From positions 124,001 to 188,000 of the forward strand of contig NZ_JSZO01000016.1 in assembly GCF_000801955.1 (NCBI RefSeq): a stretch of DNA of 64,000 nt, written 5' to 3'. A program made the translations under genes and the position numbers. The notes beneath the pieces were generated by a model. It was given only the letters and a program-made list of their open reading frames with translations. It was not told the origin of the DNA and ran no database searches. Within the stretch, counting starts at the first letter, position 1. Each line of letters begins with the position of its first letter. This document shows positions 7,930 to 16,163 of the stretch, piece after piece. Origin of the DNA: Ralstonia sp. A12. Its GTDB lineage: Bacteria > Pseudomonadota > Gammaproteobacteria > Burkholderiales > Burkholderiaceae.

Positions 7930-8669
7930 GCCTCGGCCCGGCGCAGATAGGTCCAGAACGCACCCACATCTTCAGCGTTCACGGCGGGCTGTGCCTCTTC
8001 CAGATACGTCTGCGACAAGCTCACCTCCTCCATGTGAAACAGATGCTGTTGCGAGGGCAGCAGCGTTGCGCGCGGATGCGTGTAGTGCGCACGGAAGAAA
8101 CGCGGCGGCGACCCGCGCGGCGTATGCAGGTCGTGCACATCGCGCACTGACGAGTCAAACCAGAAATGCAACCAGCGCCCCCCGCGCTGCCGCCCCGCCA
8201 GAATGAAGCCCGCATACGACAGCAGGATGTACGGCACGCTCGCCGGCTTGAGCGCTTCATACGCCCACAGATTGCGTGCCGAGGCGTAGTCCAGCAAGGC
8301 AATGAAGCGCGCCATGGACAGCGTAGGGGCATGGTGTGGCCGCTTCATGAACGCAAAGTGCCACTGCCATTGCGCGAGAAAACGCTCGCGGTTGCGCTGC
8401 GCGAGCACAACGTCCACCCCCTGCTCGACGGTGATGTCGGATGGCGCGTCGCCGTTGCGTACGAGCGGACAGCACAGCCGCTCACCACTGATATGGCTGA
8501 AGCGCGGCTTGAGCTTGTCGCTCTTCGAGCCAATCACATACAGCGCCCCATGACAGATCGGGCAGCGCGCACGCGGCACGTGCTCTGCCTTGGCCAGATG
8601 GCCAAACGCTTCGAGGTACATCGCTACCGTCAACATGTGCTCTTCGGTCGGATGCAAAGCCAGATTCAT
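7926..8669 (-). CDS. Uncharacterised protein with CoiA-like zinc-finger start
   Basis: A protein of 247 residues with no signal peptide. Near residue 35 it has RCPICHGALYVIG, then PRFSHISGERLCCPLV. The spacing C-x2-C ... H ... C resembles the N-terminal zinc-binding region of CoiA-like proteins, but I see no nuclease motif afterwards. The rest is aromatic- and histidine-rich (WQWHFAFMKRPHHAP; GGRWLHFWFDSS). It ends inside the gspK start by an ATGA overlap, so both are made from one message. I do not recognise a function; a cytoplasmic regulator or partner of the secretion system is a guess from the coupling alone. Confidence 0.6.
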   Translation of the reverse strand: MNLALHPTEEHMLTVAMYLEAFGHLAKAEHVPRARCPICHGALYVIGSKSDKLKPRFSHISGERLCCPLVRNGDAPSDITVEQGVDVVLAQRNRERFLAQWQWHFAFMKRPHHAPTLSMARFIALLDYASARNLWAYEALKPASVPYILLSYAGFILAGRQRGGRWLHFWFDSSVRDVHDLHTPRGSPPRFFRAHYTHPRATLLPSQQHLFHMEEVSLSQTYLEEAQPAVNAEDVGAFWTYLRRAEA

Positions 8670-9164
8670 GAACGGACCTCATGGTTGATTGGTTCCGCAG
8701 CGCCCCCCTCTTGTGATGCATTGCGTGTGACCTTGTGTCCTGCTCTACTTTGGAGCGAGATCAAAAGACAACACGCATCCCTGGCGCAATACGCCATGGC
8801 TTGTATTCAATTGAATTTCAATCAGAATGCAGTCACACGATTCAATCGCTTGAATTGGGTTCCACATACACGCACGGTGCAATGCCATGCCCCTGTCATG
8901 CGTGAAACTCAAATGCATGGCCTGCTTCCAATTGACGAACGGCACCCTGCAAAACCGCACACCGCTTATATTCGACGGCTTTCCATTCGCAGAAACTCAT
9001 GACGAGAACGCATGAGCTGGCGCCATCGCTTTTTCATCTGCTTATCCCGCCTGATTCACACCTGGCATCAATACTTTGCCTGCCGATGTGAATTCATTCG
9101 TGAGTGCATATCGGCAAAACAACACTACTTGTATTTGCTGATCCCTATTCCTCTGGAGCACTCC
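8670..9164. other. Intergenic region with two ATTCAA/TTGAAT palindromes
   Basis: A 495-base, relatively AT-rich gap between the divergent zinc-finger/gspK unit and the PstS-like gene. I see no gene in it. It holds ATTCAATTGAAT (8805-8816, a perfect palindrome) and ATTCAA-4-TTGAAT (8840-8855), with centres 37 bases apart, which may be operator sites for both directions. A half Pho-box-like CTGTCAT sits at 8893-8899, without a clear second half. Confidence 0.4.
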
Positions 9165-10394
9165 ATGAAGCTGAAGCAAGTCATGATTCAAGCCGCCTGC
9201 GCCGCCCTGGCTCTGGGCTCGGCCGCTGTGGCTTTCGCCGGTACGCAACCGAACCCGACCCCGGCATCGCCGGTGGTCGTTGGCGGTGGCGCTTCGCTGC
9301 CCGAGTTCCTGTACAGCTCGGAAATCGCCGCGTTCGGCCCGAACCACATCTACGCCGTGACGGGTAGCGGCGGTGGCAAGACCGCACTGACCACCAACAA
9401 CCCGACCGCGTTCAACAACGCCTACGTGACGCCGCGCGCTGACACGACCGTGCACTACGCCGGCAGCGACTCGGTCCTGAGCGCATCGGACATCAGCGCC
9501 TTCGCCCCGCGTCAAGGCACGGACGGCGCCCTGGTGCAGATCCCGTCGGTTGGCACGCCCGTTGGCATCCCGTTCAAGAACGCCAGCCTGAGCAGCCTGA
9601 CGCTCAATGACGACCAGCTGTGCAAGGTCTTCTCCGGCAAGGTCACTGACTGGAGCGGCATCAGCTCGGCTTCGGGCCCGATCACGGTCGTCTATCGTTC
9701 GGACAGCAGCGGCACGTCGGAAATCTTCACCCGCCACCTGAACGCGGTCTGCAACAGCACCAACTCCAACGTGACGTTCGTGACCAGCACGAAGTTCACC
9801 GACAGCTTCCCGGGTGGCGTGGTGCCGGCCAACTTCGTGGGTGGCAACCTGAGCGCCGGCGTGCGTGATGGCGTGGCCGCTGGCAATGCCATCGGCTATC
9901 TGAGCCCGGATTACATCAACAAGACCCTGGCTCCGCTGTCGACCGTTGCTACGCAAAGCCTGTCCGCTGCTAGCCTGGTCAACAGCAACAACGGCGTGAC
10001 CTACACGCCGAGCTCGGCCAACGCCACCACAGCGCTCAGCAACCTCACCCTGCCTTCGATCAGCAATCCCACTGTTAACTGGGCTGACCCGAACACCTGG
10101 GCCCTGACGGTTGCAAACCCGGCCACCGGCTACCCCATCGCCGGCCTGACGTACCTGGACCACGTCCAGTGCTACGCCGACGCCACGGTGCTGAGCAAGA
10201 TCCAGACGTTCCTGGATCGCCACACGACGTACTCGGGCACCAACAGCAACGCCGGTCGCATTCTGGGCAACGGCTTCGCCCAACTGCCGAGCGGTCTGCT
10301 CACGCTGGTGCGTGACAACCTGCTGAACAACGTCAATGGCAAGAACGCCAACATCGGCAACGCCACGGCTTGCGCAGGCAAGGCTGGTCGTTAA
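9165..10394 (+). CDS. PstS-like exported substrate-binding protein 1
   Basis: A protein of 409 residues with a Sec signal peptide (about 1-25, ending AAVAFA). The body is PstS/DING-like: VVGGGASLPEFLY at the start of the mature protein, AGSDSVLS, a VPVGIPFKN-like strand, LCKVFSGKVTDWSGI, and RSDSSGTSEIFTRHLNAVC, which matches the phosphate-binding DGSGTT...F loop. There is no transporter operon nearby, so it is probably not a classical ABC partner. Next to T2SS genes it recalls DING proteins secreted by phosphate-starvation T2SS in Pseudomonas. The ATG at 9165 has GGAG eight bases upstream. Two cysteines sit in VQCYAD and ATACAG near the C-terminus. Confidence 0.8.
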   Translation: MKLKQVMIQAACAALALGSAAVAFAGTQPNPTPASPVVVGGGASLPEFLYSSEIAAFGPNHIYAVTGSGGGKTALTTNNPTAFNNAYVTPRADTTVHYAGSDSVLSASDISAFAPRQGTDGALVQIPSVGTPVGIPFKNASLSSLTLNDDQLCKVFSGKVTDWSGISSASGPITVVYRSDSSGTSEIFTRHLNAVCNSTNSNVTFVTSTKFTDSFPGGVVPANFVGGNLSAGVRDGVAAGNAIGYLSPDYINKTLAPLSTVATQSLSAASLVNSNNGVTYTPSSANATTALSNLTLPSISNPTVNWADPNTWALTVANPATGYPIAGLTYLDHVQCYADATVLSKIQTFLDRHTTYSGTNSNAGRILGNGFAQLPSGLLTLVRDNLLNNVNGKNANIGNATACAGKAGR

Positions 10395-10439
10395 TCGATA
10401 GCGACATAGGTAGCGGTTCGCCGCTGTCGAGAGGTTTAG

Positions 10440-10462
10440 GCCCGGCATTGCCGGGCCTTTTA
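10440..10462 (+). terminator. Rho-independent terminator of PstS-like gene 1
   Basis: The stem GGCCCGGC (10440-10447) pairs with GCCGGGCC (10451-10458) around a three-base loop and is followed by TTTT. It lies about 45 bases after the stop codon. Confidence 0.85.
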
Positions 10463-10583
10463 ACAACTCGCGCTGCTTGCCAGATCGGTAAGCTCGCAGC
10501 TTCTGTGGATCGCTCCCTCCGATGCGTTCATGAAGCAATCGATGAATCGCGCCAAGGCGCTTCCAAATGTTTGGAGATTTCCA

Positions 10584-11840
10584 ATGAGCCGAACATCGCT
10601 CGTCGTTTCCGCGCTGCTTTCGTTCTCTGTGCTTGAAGCTAGTGCAACCGCACTCGCCAGCACTCAGCAAGACCCTGCACCACAGTCCCCGGTTGTTGTC
10701 GGAGGGGGATCGTCGCTCGCCGCACCGGTATATGCGGCTGACATCAGCGCATTTGGGCCGAATCACATTTATGCCGTAACGGGTAGTGGCGTGGGCAAAG
10801 CATCGCTGTTGAATAGCGACCCGAACTGGTGGAAACCTGGGGAAAGCAGCAGCTTCAACGCTGCTTATATACCCCCCCGCACTGATACGATTGTGCACTA
10901 TGCAGGCAGCGACTCGGTCCTGAGTTCCTCCGAAATCGGCACGTACAACGCGAACCGCCAACAAAAGGAAGGCAACCTTCTGCAGATTCCATCGATGGGG
11001 GTTGCCATTGGCATCCCATTCAAGAAGGATGGCGTTACCAGCCTGACTCTGAACGACCACCAATTGTGTGGAGTCTTCTCGGGCAAGATTACAGACTGGA
11101 GCCAGATCACCTCGGCCTCGGGCCCAATTACCGTGGTGTATGACAGAGACAGTAGCGGTACTACGGAGATATTCACACGCCACCTGAACGCCGTTTGCTG
11201 GACTGGCGCATCCGGCAACTCCAATGTGGCATTCGTAACGAGCACCAAGTTCGAGGACAGCTTTCCAACTGGTTATATGCCCCCCAACTTTGTTGGAGTG
11301 ACCCTCAGTGAGGCCATGCGCGACACCGTTGCCGCTGGCAACGCCATCGGCTACCTCAGCCCGCCATACATCAGCACGAAGAGCGCCCCCTTGTCGACGG
11401 TCGCGACACAAAACCTCCAGGCAGCCAGCCTGCTCAACAGCAACAACGGGATAGCATACCAACCATGGCCAGTACATACGGACACGGCACTGAGCAACTT
11501 CACCTTGCCCACACTTTCGTCCAACTTGGCTGATCCGAACACCTGGGCGCTGACAATCGCCAACCCCACCACGGGCTACCCGATCGTTGGTCTGACCTAC
11601 CTGGATCACGTCCAGTGCTACGCCGACGCCACGGTGCTGAGCAAAATCCAGACGTTCCTGGATCGTCACACAACGTACTCTGGCACGAACAGCAACGCTG
11701 GCCGCATTCTTGGCAACGGCTTTGCCCGACTGCCGAGCGGTCTGGTCACCCTGATCCGCGACAACCTGCTCAACAACGTCAACGGCAAGAACGCCAACAT
11801 CGGCAATGCCACGGCTTGCGCAGGCAAGGCGGGTCGTTAA
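10584..11840 (+). CDS. PstS-like exported substrate-binding protein 2
   Basis: A protein of 418 residues, paralogue of the upstream gene. Signal peptide MSRTSLVVSALLSFSVLEAS..., mature start near STQQDPAP. It shares VVGGGSSLAAPVY, AGSDSVLS, LCGVFSGKITDWSQI and the ligand-loop region DSSGTTEIFTRHLNAVC. An extra stretch (NSDPNWWKPGESSS) is absent from copy 1. The last ~90 residues, from TYLDHVQCYAD on, are almost identical between copies, whereas the N-terminal part differs much more; this suggests recent duplication or gene conversion at the 3' end. ATG at 10584 with GGAG upstream. Likely exported and perhaps carried further by the neighbouring T2SS (inference). Confidence 0.78.
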   Translation: MSRTSLVVSALLSFSVLEASATALASTQQDPAPQSPVVVGGGSSLAAPVYAADISAFGPNHIYAVTGSGVGKASLLNSDPNWWKPGESSSFNAAYIPPRTDTIVHYAGSDSVLSSSEIGTYNANRQQKEGNLLQIPSMGVAIGIPFKKDGVTSLTLNDHQLCGVFSGKITDWSQITSASGPITVVYDRDSSGTTEIFTRHLNAVCWTGASGNSNVAFVTSTKFEDSFPTGYMPPNFVGVTLSEAMRDTVAAGNAIGYLSPPYISTKSAPLSTVATQNLQAASLLNSNNGIAYQPWPVHTDTALSNFTLPTLSSNLADPNTWALTIANPTTGYPIVGLTYLDHVQCYADATVLSKIQTFLDRHTTYSGTNSNAGRILGNGFARLPSGLVTLIRDNLLNNVNGKNANIGNATACAGKAGR

Positions 11841-11885
11841 TCGATAGCGAGAAAGACGGCGGTTCGCCGCTGTCGCAAGGTTTAA

Positions 11886-11908
11886 GCCCGGCAATGCCGG
11901 GCTTTTTT
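11886..11908 (+). terminator. Rho-independent terminator of PstS-like gene 2
   Basis: The stem GCCCGGC (11886-11892) and GCCGGGC (11896-11902), three-base loop, then six T. It is a duplicate of the terminator after copy 1, with the same preceding sequence, so the duplication unit includes the terminator. Confidence 0.88.
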
Positions 11909-11955
11909 CATGGCAACGCAAACGTTGCAGCATTCAAGCGAGACGGTTGGCTGCG

Positions 11956-12444
11956 TTATTGCGTGACAGCTTCCGCGGGCTGCGTAGCGCCGGCATCCAA
12001 CGCCGCTGCACCCTGCGTAGCCGGCTGATCGCGGTAGTTACGCAGATACACGAAGAACTCGCCCATCATCTGCATCCACAGGCGGATCTGCGTGACGAGG
12101 TGTTCGGTAGAGATGCCGCCGGCAGCGATCACATCCATCTCCAGCACAACGAAATCGCCATGCTGCGCCAGGCGCGCAAAGCGGCGTGAACGGTGCCAAT
12201 CGGCAATCAGGCTTTCGGGCAGCGTGCCCCCCTGCACACGCAGCGGGCAGCTCAGCGTGAGGTCTGCATAGCGGCCGGACTCGATGGCGTTGCCCCACAG
12301 AATCTGGAAGCTGATGCCGTGGCTGGCGCTGGTCAGGTACGTGATGCCGCCCTGTTCGATGGCGGTGACAGCGCCGCCTGCGGCCTTGATGCCGTCGGAC
12401 ACATCGGTGGGGGAAAGGGTCGTCAGCATGGACGTAGAGGTCAT
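11956..12444 (-). CDS. YbjN-domain protein
   Basis: A protein of 162 residues, last gene of the long minus-strand cluster. It has the YbjN layout: SPTDVSDGIKAAGG at the N-terminus, a central beta-rich part (ITYLTSASHGISFQI), and the signature RRFARLAQHGDFVVLEMDV followed by GGISTEHLVTQIRLW. YbjN folds resemble type III chaperones and are often accessory, cytoplasmic proteins. The tail is Ala/Gln-rich. Start ATG at 12444; another ATG five residues in is possible. Thirty bases separate it from the coiled-coil gene upstream, which suggests the same message. Confidence 0.75.
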   Translation of the reverse strand: MTSTSMLTTLSPTDVSDGIKAAGGAVTAIEQGGITYLTSASHGISFQILWGNAIESGRYADLTLSCPLRVQGGTLPESLIADWHRSRRFARLAQHGDFVVLEMDVIAAGGISTEHLVTQIRLWMQMMGEFFVYLRNYRDQPATQGAAALDAGATQPAEAVTQ

Positions 12445-12473
12445 GTGCGTGGATGAATCGGGGACGAAGAAAC

Positions 12474-13178
12474 TCAGTGCGCCTTGGGCGCTTCTGCTTG
12501 CGGAGCGGAGGCCTCAGGTGCGGGGGCGGGCGAGGTAACGGCGCGCGGATCAAAGCGGCCGTCGTACAGCTTGTCGCCATACTCCTGCGCGATCTGCTCG
12601 TACTTGACGCGCGACTTGGTGGCAAACGGCTGACGCGCAGCGATGATGGTGCTGACGTCCATCGACTCGTAGGCACTCAGCACTTCTTGGCCGACGGCGT
12701 AAAGCTTGGCGTTCTTGGCTTCGCATTGCTGCAACGCGGTCTGCTGTGCGGTGGATGCGGTGGCCAGCTTCTGGCGTTCCGCCTCAGTGGCGCGAGCGCG
12801 GCGCAGCAGTTCGTCATAGGCAGCGCGTAGTTGCGTGATTTGCGTGTTGGCCTTGTCGGCCACGGTTTGCGCTTCACGGTGTGCGGCGGCGCTGCCTTCG
12901 CTCAGTTGGCGGGTGCGGGCGCGCTCCGCATCAAGCTGGGCGCGCAGGTCGGCAAGCTCTTTCTTGGAGGCATCGGATGCGGGCGCGTTGGCACCGCCGC
13001 CCGCCTGCAATTGTGCGAGCTGCGCCTGTGCCTGCTGAAGCTGCGTGGTGGTGGCGCGCAACTGCGCACGCAAGCGCTCTTCCATGCTGGGCTGCTGTGC
13101 CAAGGCAGCGCATGGGGCCAGCGATACCGCTACCAACAGCGTCAGTATCAGCCGCGAGGCAATTCGGTTCTCGTCCAC
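12474..13178 (-). CDS. Exported coiled-coil protein
   Basis: A protein of 234 residues starting at a GTG (13178) with AAGGGG upstream. The signal peptide (about 1-28, SLAPCAALAQ) is followed by heptad-rich helix (ERLRAQLRATTTQLQQAQAQ and further segments to about residue 145), so it should be a periplasmic coiled coil. After that comes ALQQCEAKNAKLYAVGQEVL and a Pro/Ala-rich tail. It begins nine bases after the porin stop, so the two are coupled. Function unknown; in this cluster a periplasmic spacer or adaptor between the energy-transducing complex and the outer membrane is a reasonable guess only. Confidence 0.7.
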   Translation of the reverse strand: MDENRIASRLILTLLVAVSLAPCAALAQQPSMEERLRAQLRATTTQLQQAQAQLAQLQAGGGANAPASDASKKELADLRAQLDAERARTRQLSEGSAAAHREAQTVADKANTQITQLRAAYDELLRRARATEAERQKLATASTAQQTALQQCEAKNAKLYAVGQEVLSAYESMDVSTIIAARQPFATKSRVKYEQIAQEYGDKLYDGRFDPRAVTSPAPAPEASAPQAEAPKAH

Positions 13179-13187
13179 GTCGGCCCC

Positions 13188-14963
13188 TTAGAACTTGGCG
13201 TTGAAGTCGAGCTGCAGCGTGTCGATCGACAGGCGCGGGCCTGTGACTTCACGCGTGGAGATCCAACGGCCGGTGAACCACGCGTTCTTGTCCACCGCGT
13301 ACGAGCCGCCGAAGTAGTAGCCGCGTCCGTTGGTGCCGCCGCCGTGGAAGGTCGGGTCGTTGTAGCCATCGGGCATGGAGTCCGCCTCGATGCGCTTGTA
13401 GCCGGCAATGATGTTCCAGTCGCCGCGTGCACTCGGGGTCGGCTTGCCGAAGGTGCCCTGCAGCATGTAGGCATTGCCGCCGCTGCGGAAGTCCGACCGG
13501 TTCGTGCCACCCGTGCCGCCAAAATTGTTGACGATGCCGCCCGCCCCGGCGCGCTGCCACATCTTGTCGGGGTCGTAAGCCAGGTTGCGGATGTAGTTGG
13601 CATCGAAGCGCAGGCTGTAGTTGCCCATGACCTTGGTGTCCCAGCGCGCGTTCAAGTCCAGCAGGCGGAACTCGGAAGCCAGGCCCACGTACTGCGGCTG
13701 CGGCGTGTTGGCCGGGTCCAGCGGGTTGAGCGCGATGTTGCGCAACAGCATCAGCGTGTTGCCCTTCTGCATGAAAGCCGGGCGCGACCAGTCCGTGCTG
13801 CAGCTGTCCAACCCCGAGTACAACGCGCACGGCTGCGATACCTGCCCCGTGACGTTGTTGAAGTTGTAGTAGCCCACCGCGCCGCGCAGCGTGTTGTGCG
13901 AATCCATCTTCCACTCTGCACCGGCCTGGGCGGCGAAGAGCCACTTGTTCTCGCTGGAGCTCTTGTTCTGGCTGCGGCTGGGGAAACCGTCTGCCGAGTA
14001 CTCCAGCGGAATCACGCCAACGGTACCGAACAGCGTGACGGTGTCGCCGCGCAGCGTCTTGCTGAAGTTGGCAGCAATGCCGTCAAAGTTCAGGTCTTGC
14101 GAGAACAGCAGGTCAGTCGACCAGAACGGATTGCCAAAGCGGCCGCCCGTGATCGTCACCCAGTCAGCCGGCTTGTGCGAGATCCAGGCCTGATCCAGCC
14201 ACACGTTCTTCTTGCCCAGGCCGCCGCCCAGCAACTGGGTGGTCGACACCGGGTTGTTGTCGCTGCCCGATGCCAGGCGAATACCCGCCTGCGTGCTCTC
14301 GGAGATGTCTGCGAATACGCCCAGCCGCGCTCGCACACGCCATTGGTTGCGGCGGTTCTGCGAGGTGTTGAGCAGCGGCGGCAGCTTGGTGTTCGTGTTG
14401 GTGTTGACGTCGAAGCCCGTGCCAGCGTTGATGGCAGCCCAGTCGATTTCGATGTTGCTGTTCTGGCTCGACAGGAAGCGCGATTCGTTGCGCACGCGCA
14501 CATCGCCTTCCACGCGGATGCCCTGCGTCCATGCGGGGATGGCATCGGGCGCAGCCCAGCGTTCGGTCTTGGCCTGGGCCAGCACCTCGCTCTTGACCTC
14601 GTCGCGAATCTGGTCGCGCACGGTCTGCGGCACATAGGGCACGCGCACGTCGCCGGGCTCGGCCTTCACGCCTGCCGTTTGCGTCGTTTGTGCGGCCTGT
14701 GCAGCCACCTGGCGCTGCAGTTGCTGCGTGGCTTGCGCTTCTGCACGGGCCTGCGCGAGCAGTGCTTCGCCCACGTCTTTCTTGAGCGCGCCGCTCTGGA
14801 TCAGGCCGCGGATGAGCTTGACCATCGTGGTGTCGCCCGTGGCGGTTTGCGCGTGCACGCTGCCCGACGCGATCAACAGGCCGACAGCCGACGCCAGCGC
14901 AGCGGCACGGAATGGGTGGGTAACGGGGTTGAGTGCCATGTTCTTGGAAGAAGTGCGTTGCAT
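13188..14963 (-). CDS. Putative outer-membrane porin
   Basis: A protein of 591 residues from the ATG at 14963 (MQRTSSKN...), with signal peptide ending GSVHAQ. A helical part (KLIRGLIQSGALKKDVGEAL and AQARAEAQATQQLQ) precedes a beta-barrel with alternating aromatic strands and a C-terminal Phe (LQLDFNAKF), the classic signature for barrel insertion. This fits the putative porin family with an N-terminal coiled region. The open frame continues to a TTG at 15017 overlapping the tonB stop, and a shorter ATG at 14939 is also possible. Placed directly after tonB, it may be the outer-membrane partner of this TonB system in place of a TonB-dependent receptor. Confidence 0.78.
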   Translation of the reverse strand: MQRTSSKNMALNPVTHPFRAAALASAVGLLIASGSVHAQTATGDTTMVKLIRGLIQSGALKKDVGEALLAQARAEAQATQQLQRQVAAQAAQTTQTAGVKAEPGDVRVPYVPQTVRDQIRDEVKSEVLAQAKTERWAAPDAIPAWTQGIRVEGDVRVRNESRFLSSQNSNIEIDWAAINAGTGFDVNTNTNTKLPPLLNTSQNRRNQWRVRARLGVFADISESTQAGIRLASGSDNNPVSTTQLLGGGLGKKNVWLDQAWISHKPADWVTITGGRFGNPFWSTDLLFSQDLNFDGIAANFSKTLRGDTVTLFGTVGVIPLEYSADGFPSRSQNKSSSENKWLFAAQAGAEWKMDSHNTLRGAVGYYNFNNVTGQVSQPCALYSGLDSCSTDWSRPAFMQKGNTLMLLRNIALNPLDPANTPQPQYVGLASEFRLLDLNARWDTKVMGNYSLRFDANYIRNLAYDPDKMWQRAGAGGIVNNFGGTGGTNRSDFRSGGNAYMLQGTFGKPTPSARGDWNIIAGYKRIEADSMPDGYNDPTFHGGGTNGRGYYFGGSYAVDKNAWFTGRWISTREVTGPRLSIDTLQLDFNAKF

Positions 14964-15013
14964 GCTGGAGTGCCGGCCCGACTGCCGTGCCGGCGCGATC
15001 GTTATCACGTGTT

Positions 15014-15727
15014 TCAACCGGCGGGCCGCTTGCCTTGCAGCGTCACGCGCTGCGGAAACTGCAGGGAAGCCGGTGGGCGTTCATCCACCTTCTCAACCGC
15101 GCGCAAGGAGGCGAGCACAGCCTGATCGGTGTCGGCATTGCCGCTGCCGCGCACAAGCTCGACGCGGGTGACGCGGCCATTCGGGTCCAGCCACACGTTC
15201 ACCTGCATCAGGAAGGCCAACCGGCGCACGCGGTCATCTCGCGACAGGGCCTGTTGCAGCACGTAGCCGAAGTACCGGCCATAGGTGGCATTGCCGCCGC
15301 CGGCACCTGCACCGCTCATGCCGCCGCCCTTGCCTGCGCCGATGCCGAAGGCGTCCGTACCGGCCTGCCCATCGGCATTCATCGTCACGGGATCGGACAG
15401 ATCCTTTGCTGGGTTGGGCGTGTCTTCGGCTGGCTTGGGTGTTTCGGGCGTGGGATCGGGCTTGGGCTCCACCACTTCGGGCCTCACCTTGTCAGGCTCT
15501 GGCTGCTTCTCGGGTTGCGGTGGTGGCGGCGGGGGTGGCGGCTGCAAGACAAGCATCGGCGTAGACGGTGCCTCACGCTTGGTGCTGGCCGTGCCCGCGA
15601 GCAGATACCACACCACCGCCACGGCGATCAGCCCCACTACGGCGCCGATCACATAGCCGCCCCAACGCCGCCAGAAAGCAGGCTGCGGATCCGCAGTGGG
15701 CGTGGATGGGTTCAGGTCGAGCTGCAT
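15014..15727 (-). CDS. TonB-like energy transducer
   Basis: A protein of 237 residues. One membrane segment (GGYVIGAVVGLIAVAVVWYLL, about 23-43), a run of eight prolines and a Pro/Glu/Lys-rich spacer (to about 115), a Gly-rich hinge, then a TonB C-terminal-like domain from YGRYFGYVLQQAL to the end with VNVWLDPNGRVTRVELVRGS. It links the proton-driven ExbB/ExbD motor to an outer-membrane partner. It follows exbD by 13 bases. Its C-terminal domain resembles that of the STN fusion protein at the head of the cluster. Confidence 0.85.
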   Translation of the reverse strand: MQLDLNPSTPTADPQPAFWRRWGGYVIGAVVGLIAVAVVWYLLAGTASTKREAPSTPMLVLQPPPPPPPPQPEKQPEPDKVRPEVVEPKPDPTPETPKPAEDTPNPAKDLSDPVTMNADGQAGTDAFGIGAGKGGGMSGAGAGGGNATYGRYFGYVLQQALSRDDRVRRLAFLMQVNVWLDPNGRVTRVELVRGSGNADTDQAVLASLRAVEKVDERPPASLQFPQRVTLQGKRPAG

Positions 15728-15740
15728 GGTCGTGCTGCCC

Positions 15741-16154
15741 TCACGCCACCGGCTTGCCGGTCACCAGGCCGATCTGGTTGAGATCGATCTTGCGCAGCAG
15801 GTCGAGCACCTCCACCACCTTGGCGTACTGCACGGACGAATCGCCACGTACGATCACCGGAAAATCCGGCGTGATGGCCTTCTCCGTGCGCAGGCGGTCT
15901 TCCAGCTCTGGCAGCGTGACTGGATACGCATCCAGGAACACCTGCCCGTTGTTGTCGATGGTGATGGCTTTGGTCTTGGGCTTTTCCAGCGCCACGGAGG
16001 CGCTGGCCTTCGGCAGGTTGACCTTGATGCCGGGAATGCTCGCGTTGCTGGTGAGGATGAAGATCACCAGCACCACCAGCAGCACGTCCACAAACGGCGT
16101 GATGTTGATACCGCTGGCACGCTTCTTGGGCCCAAAGCGGGACACGTTTGCCAT
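15741..16154 (-). CDS. exbD: ExbD/TolR proton-motor subunit
   Basis: A protein of 137 residues with a single membrane helix near the N-terminus, NITPFVDVLLVVLVIFILTS, carrying the conserved Asp of ExbD/TolR (FVDVLLV). The periplasmic part has VNLPKA and IDNNGQVFLDAYPVT, typical for the family. With ExbB it forms the proton channel that powers TonB. The gene lies ten bases after the ExbB fusion gene. Confidence 0.92.
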   Translation of the reverse strand: MANVSRFGPKKRASGINITPFVDVLLVVLVIFILTSNASIPGIKVNLPKASASVALEKPKTKAITIDNNGQVFLDAYPVTLPELEDRLRTEKAITPDFPVIVRGDSSVQYAKVVEVLDLLRKIDLNQIGLVTGKPVA

Positions 16155-16163
16155 GGCCGCCCC

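Noticed and set aside
8893-8915. Pho box before the PstS-like gene
   Set aside because: Only one CTGTCAT half is good; the second half does not match, so phosphate control cannot be claimed.
9042-11933. 963-residue open frame antisense to both PstS-like genes
   Set aside because: It covers two clear exported proteins on the other strand; its repeats mirror their duplicated ends and it has no domain signature. It results from high GC and codon bias.
12831-15125. 764-residue plus-strand frame opposite the porin
   Set aside because: No recognisable domain or ribosome site; the opposite strand encodes a full porin with signal peptide and terminal Phe.
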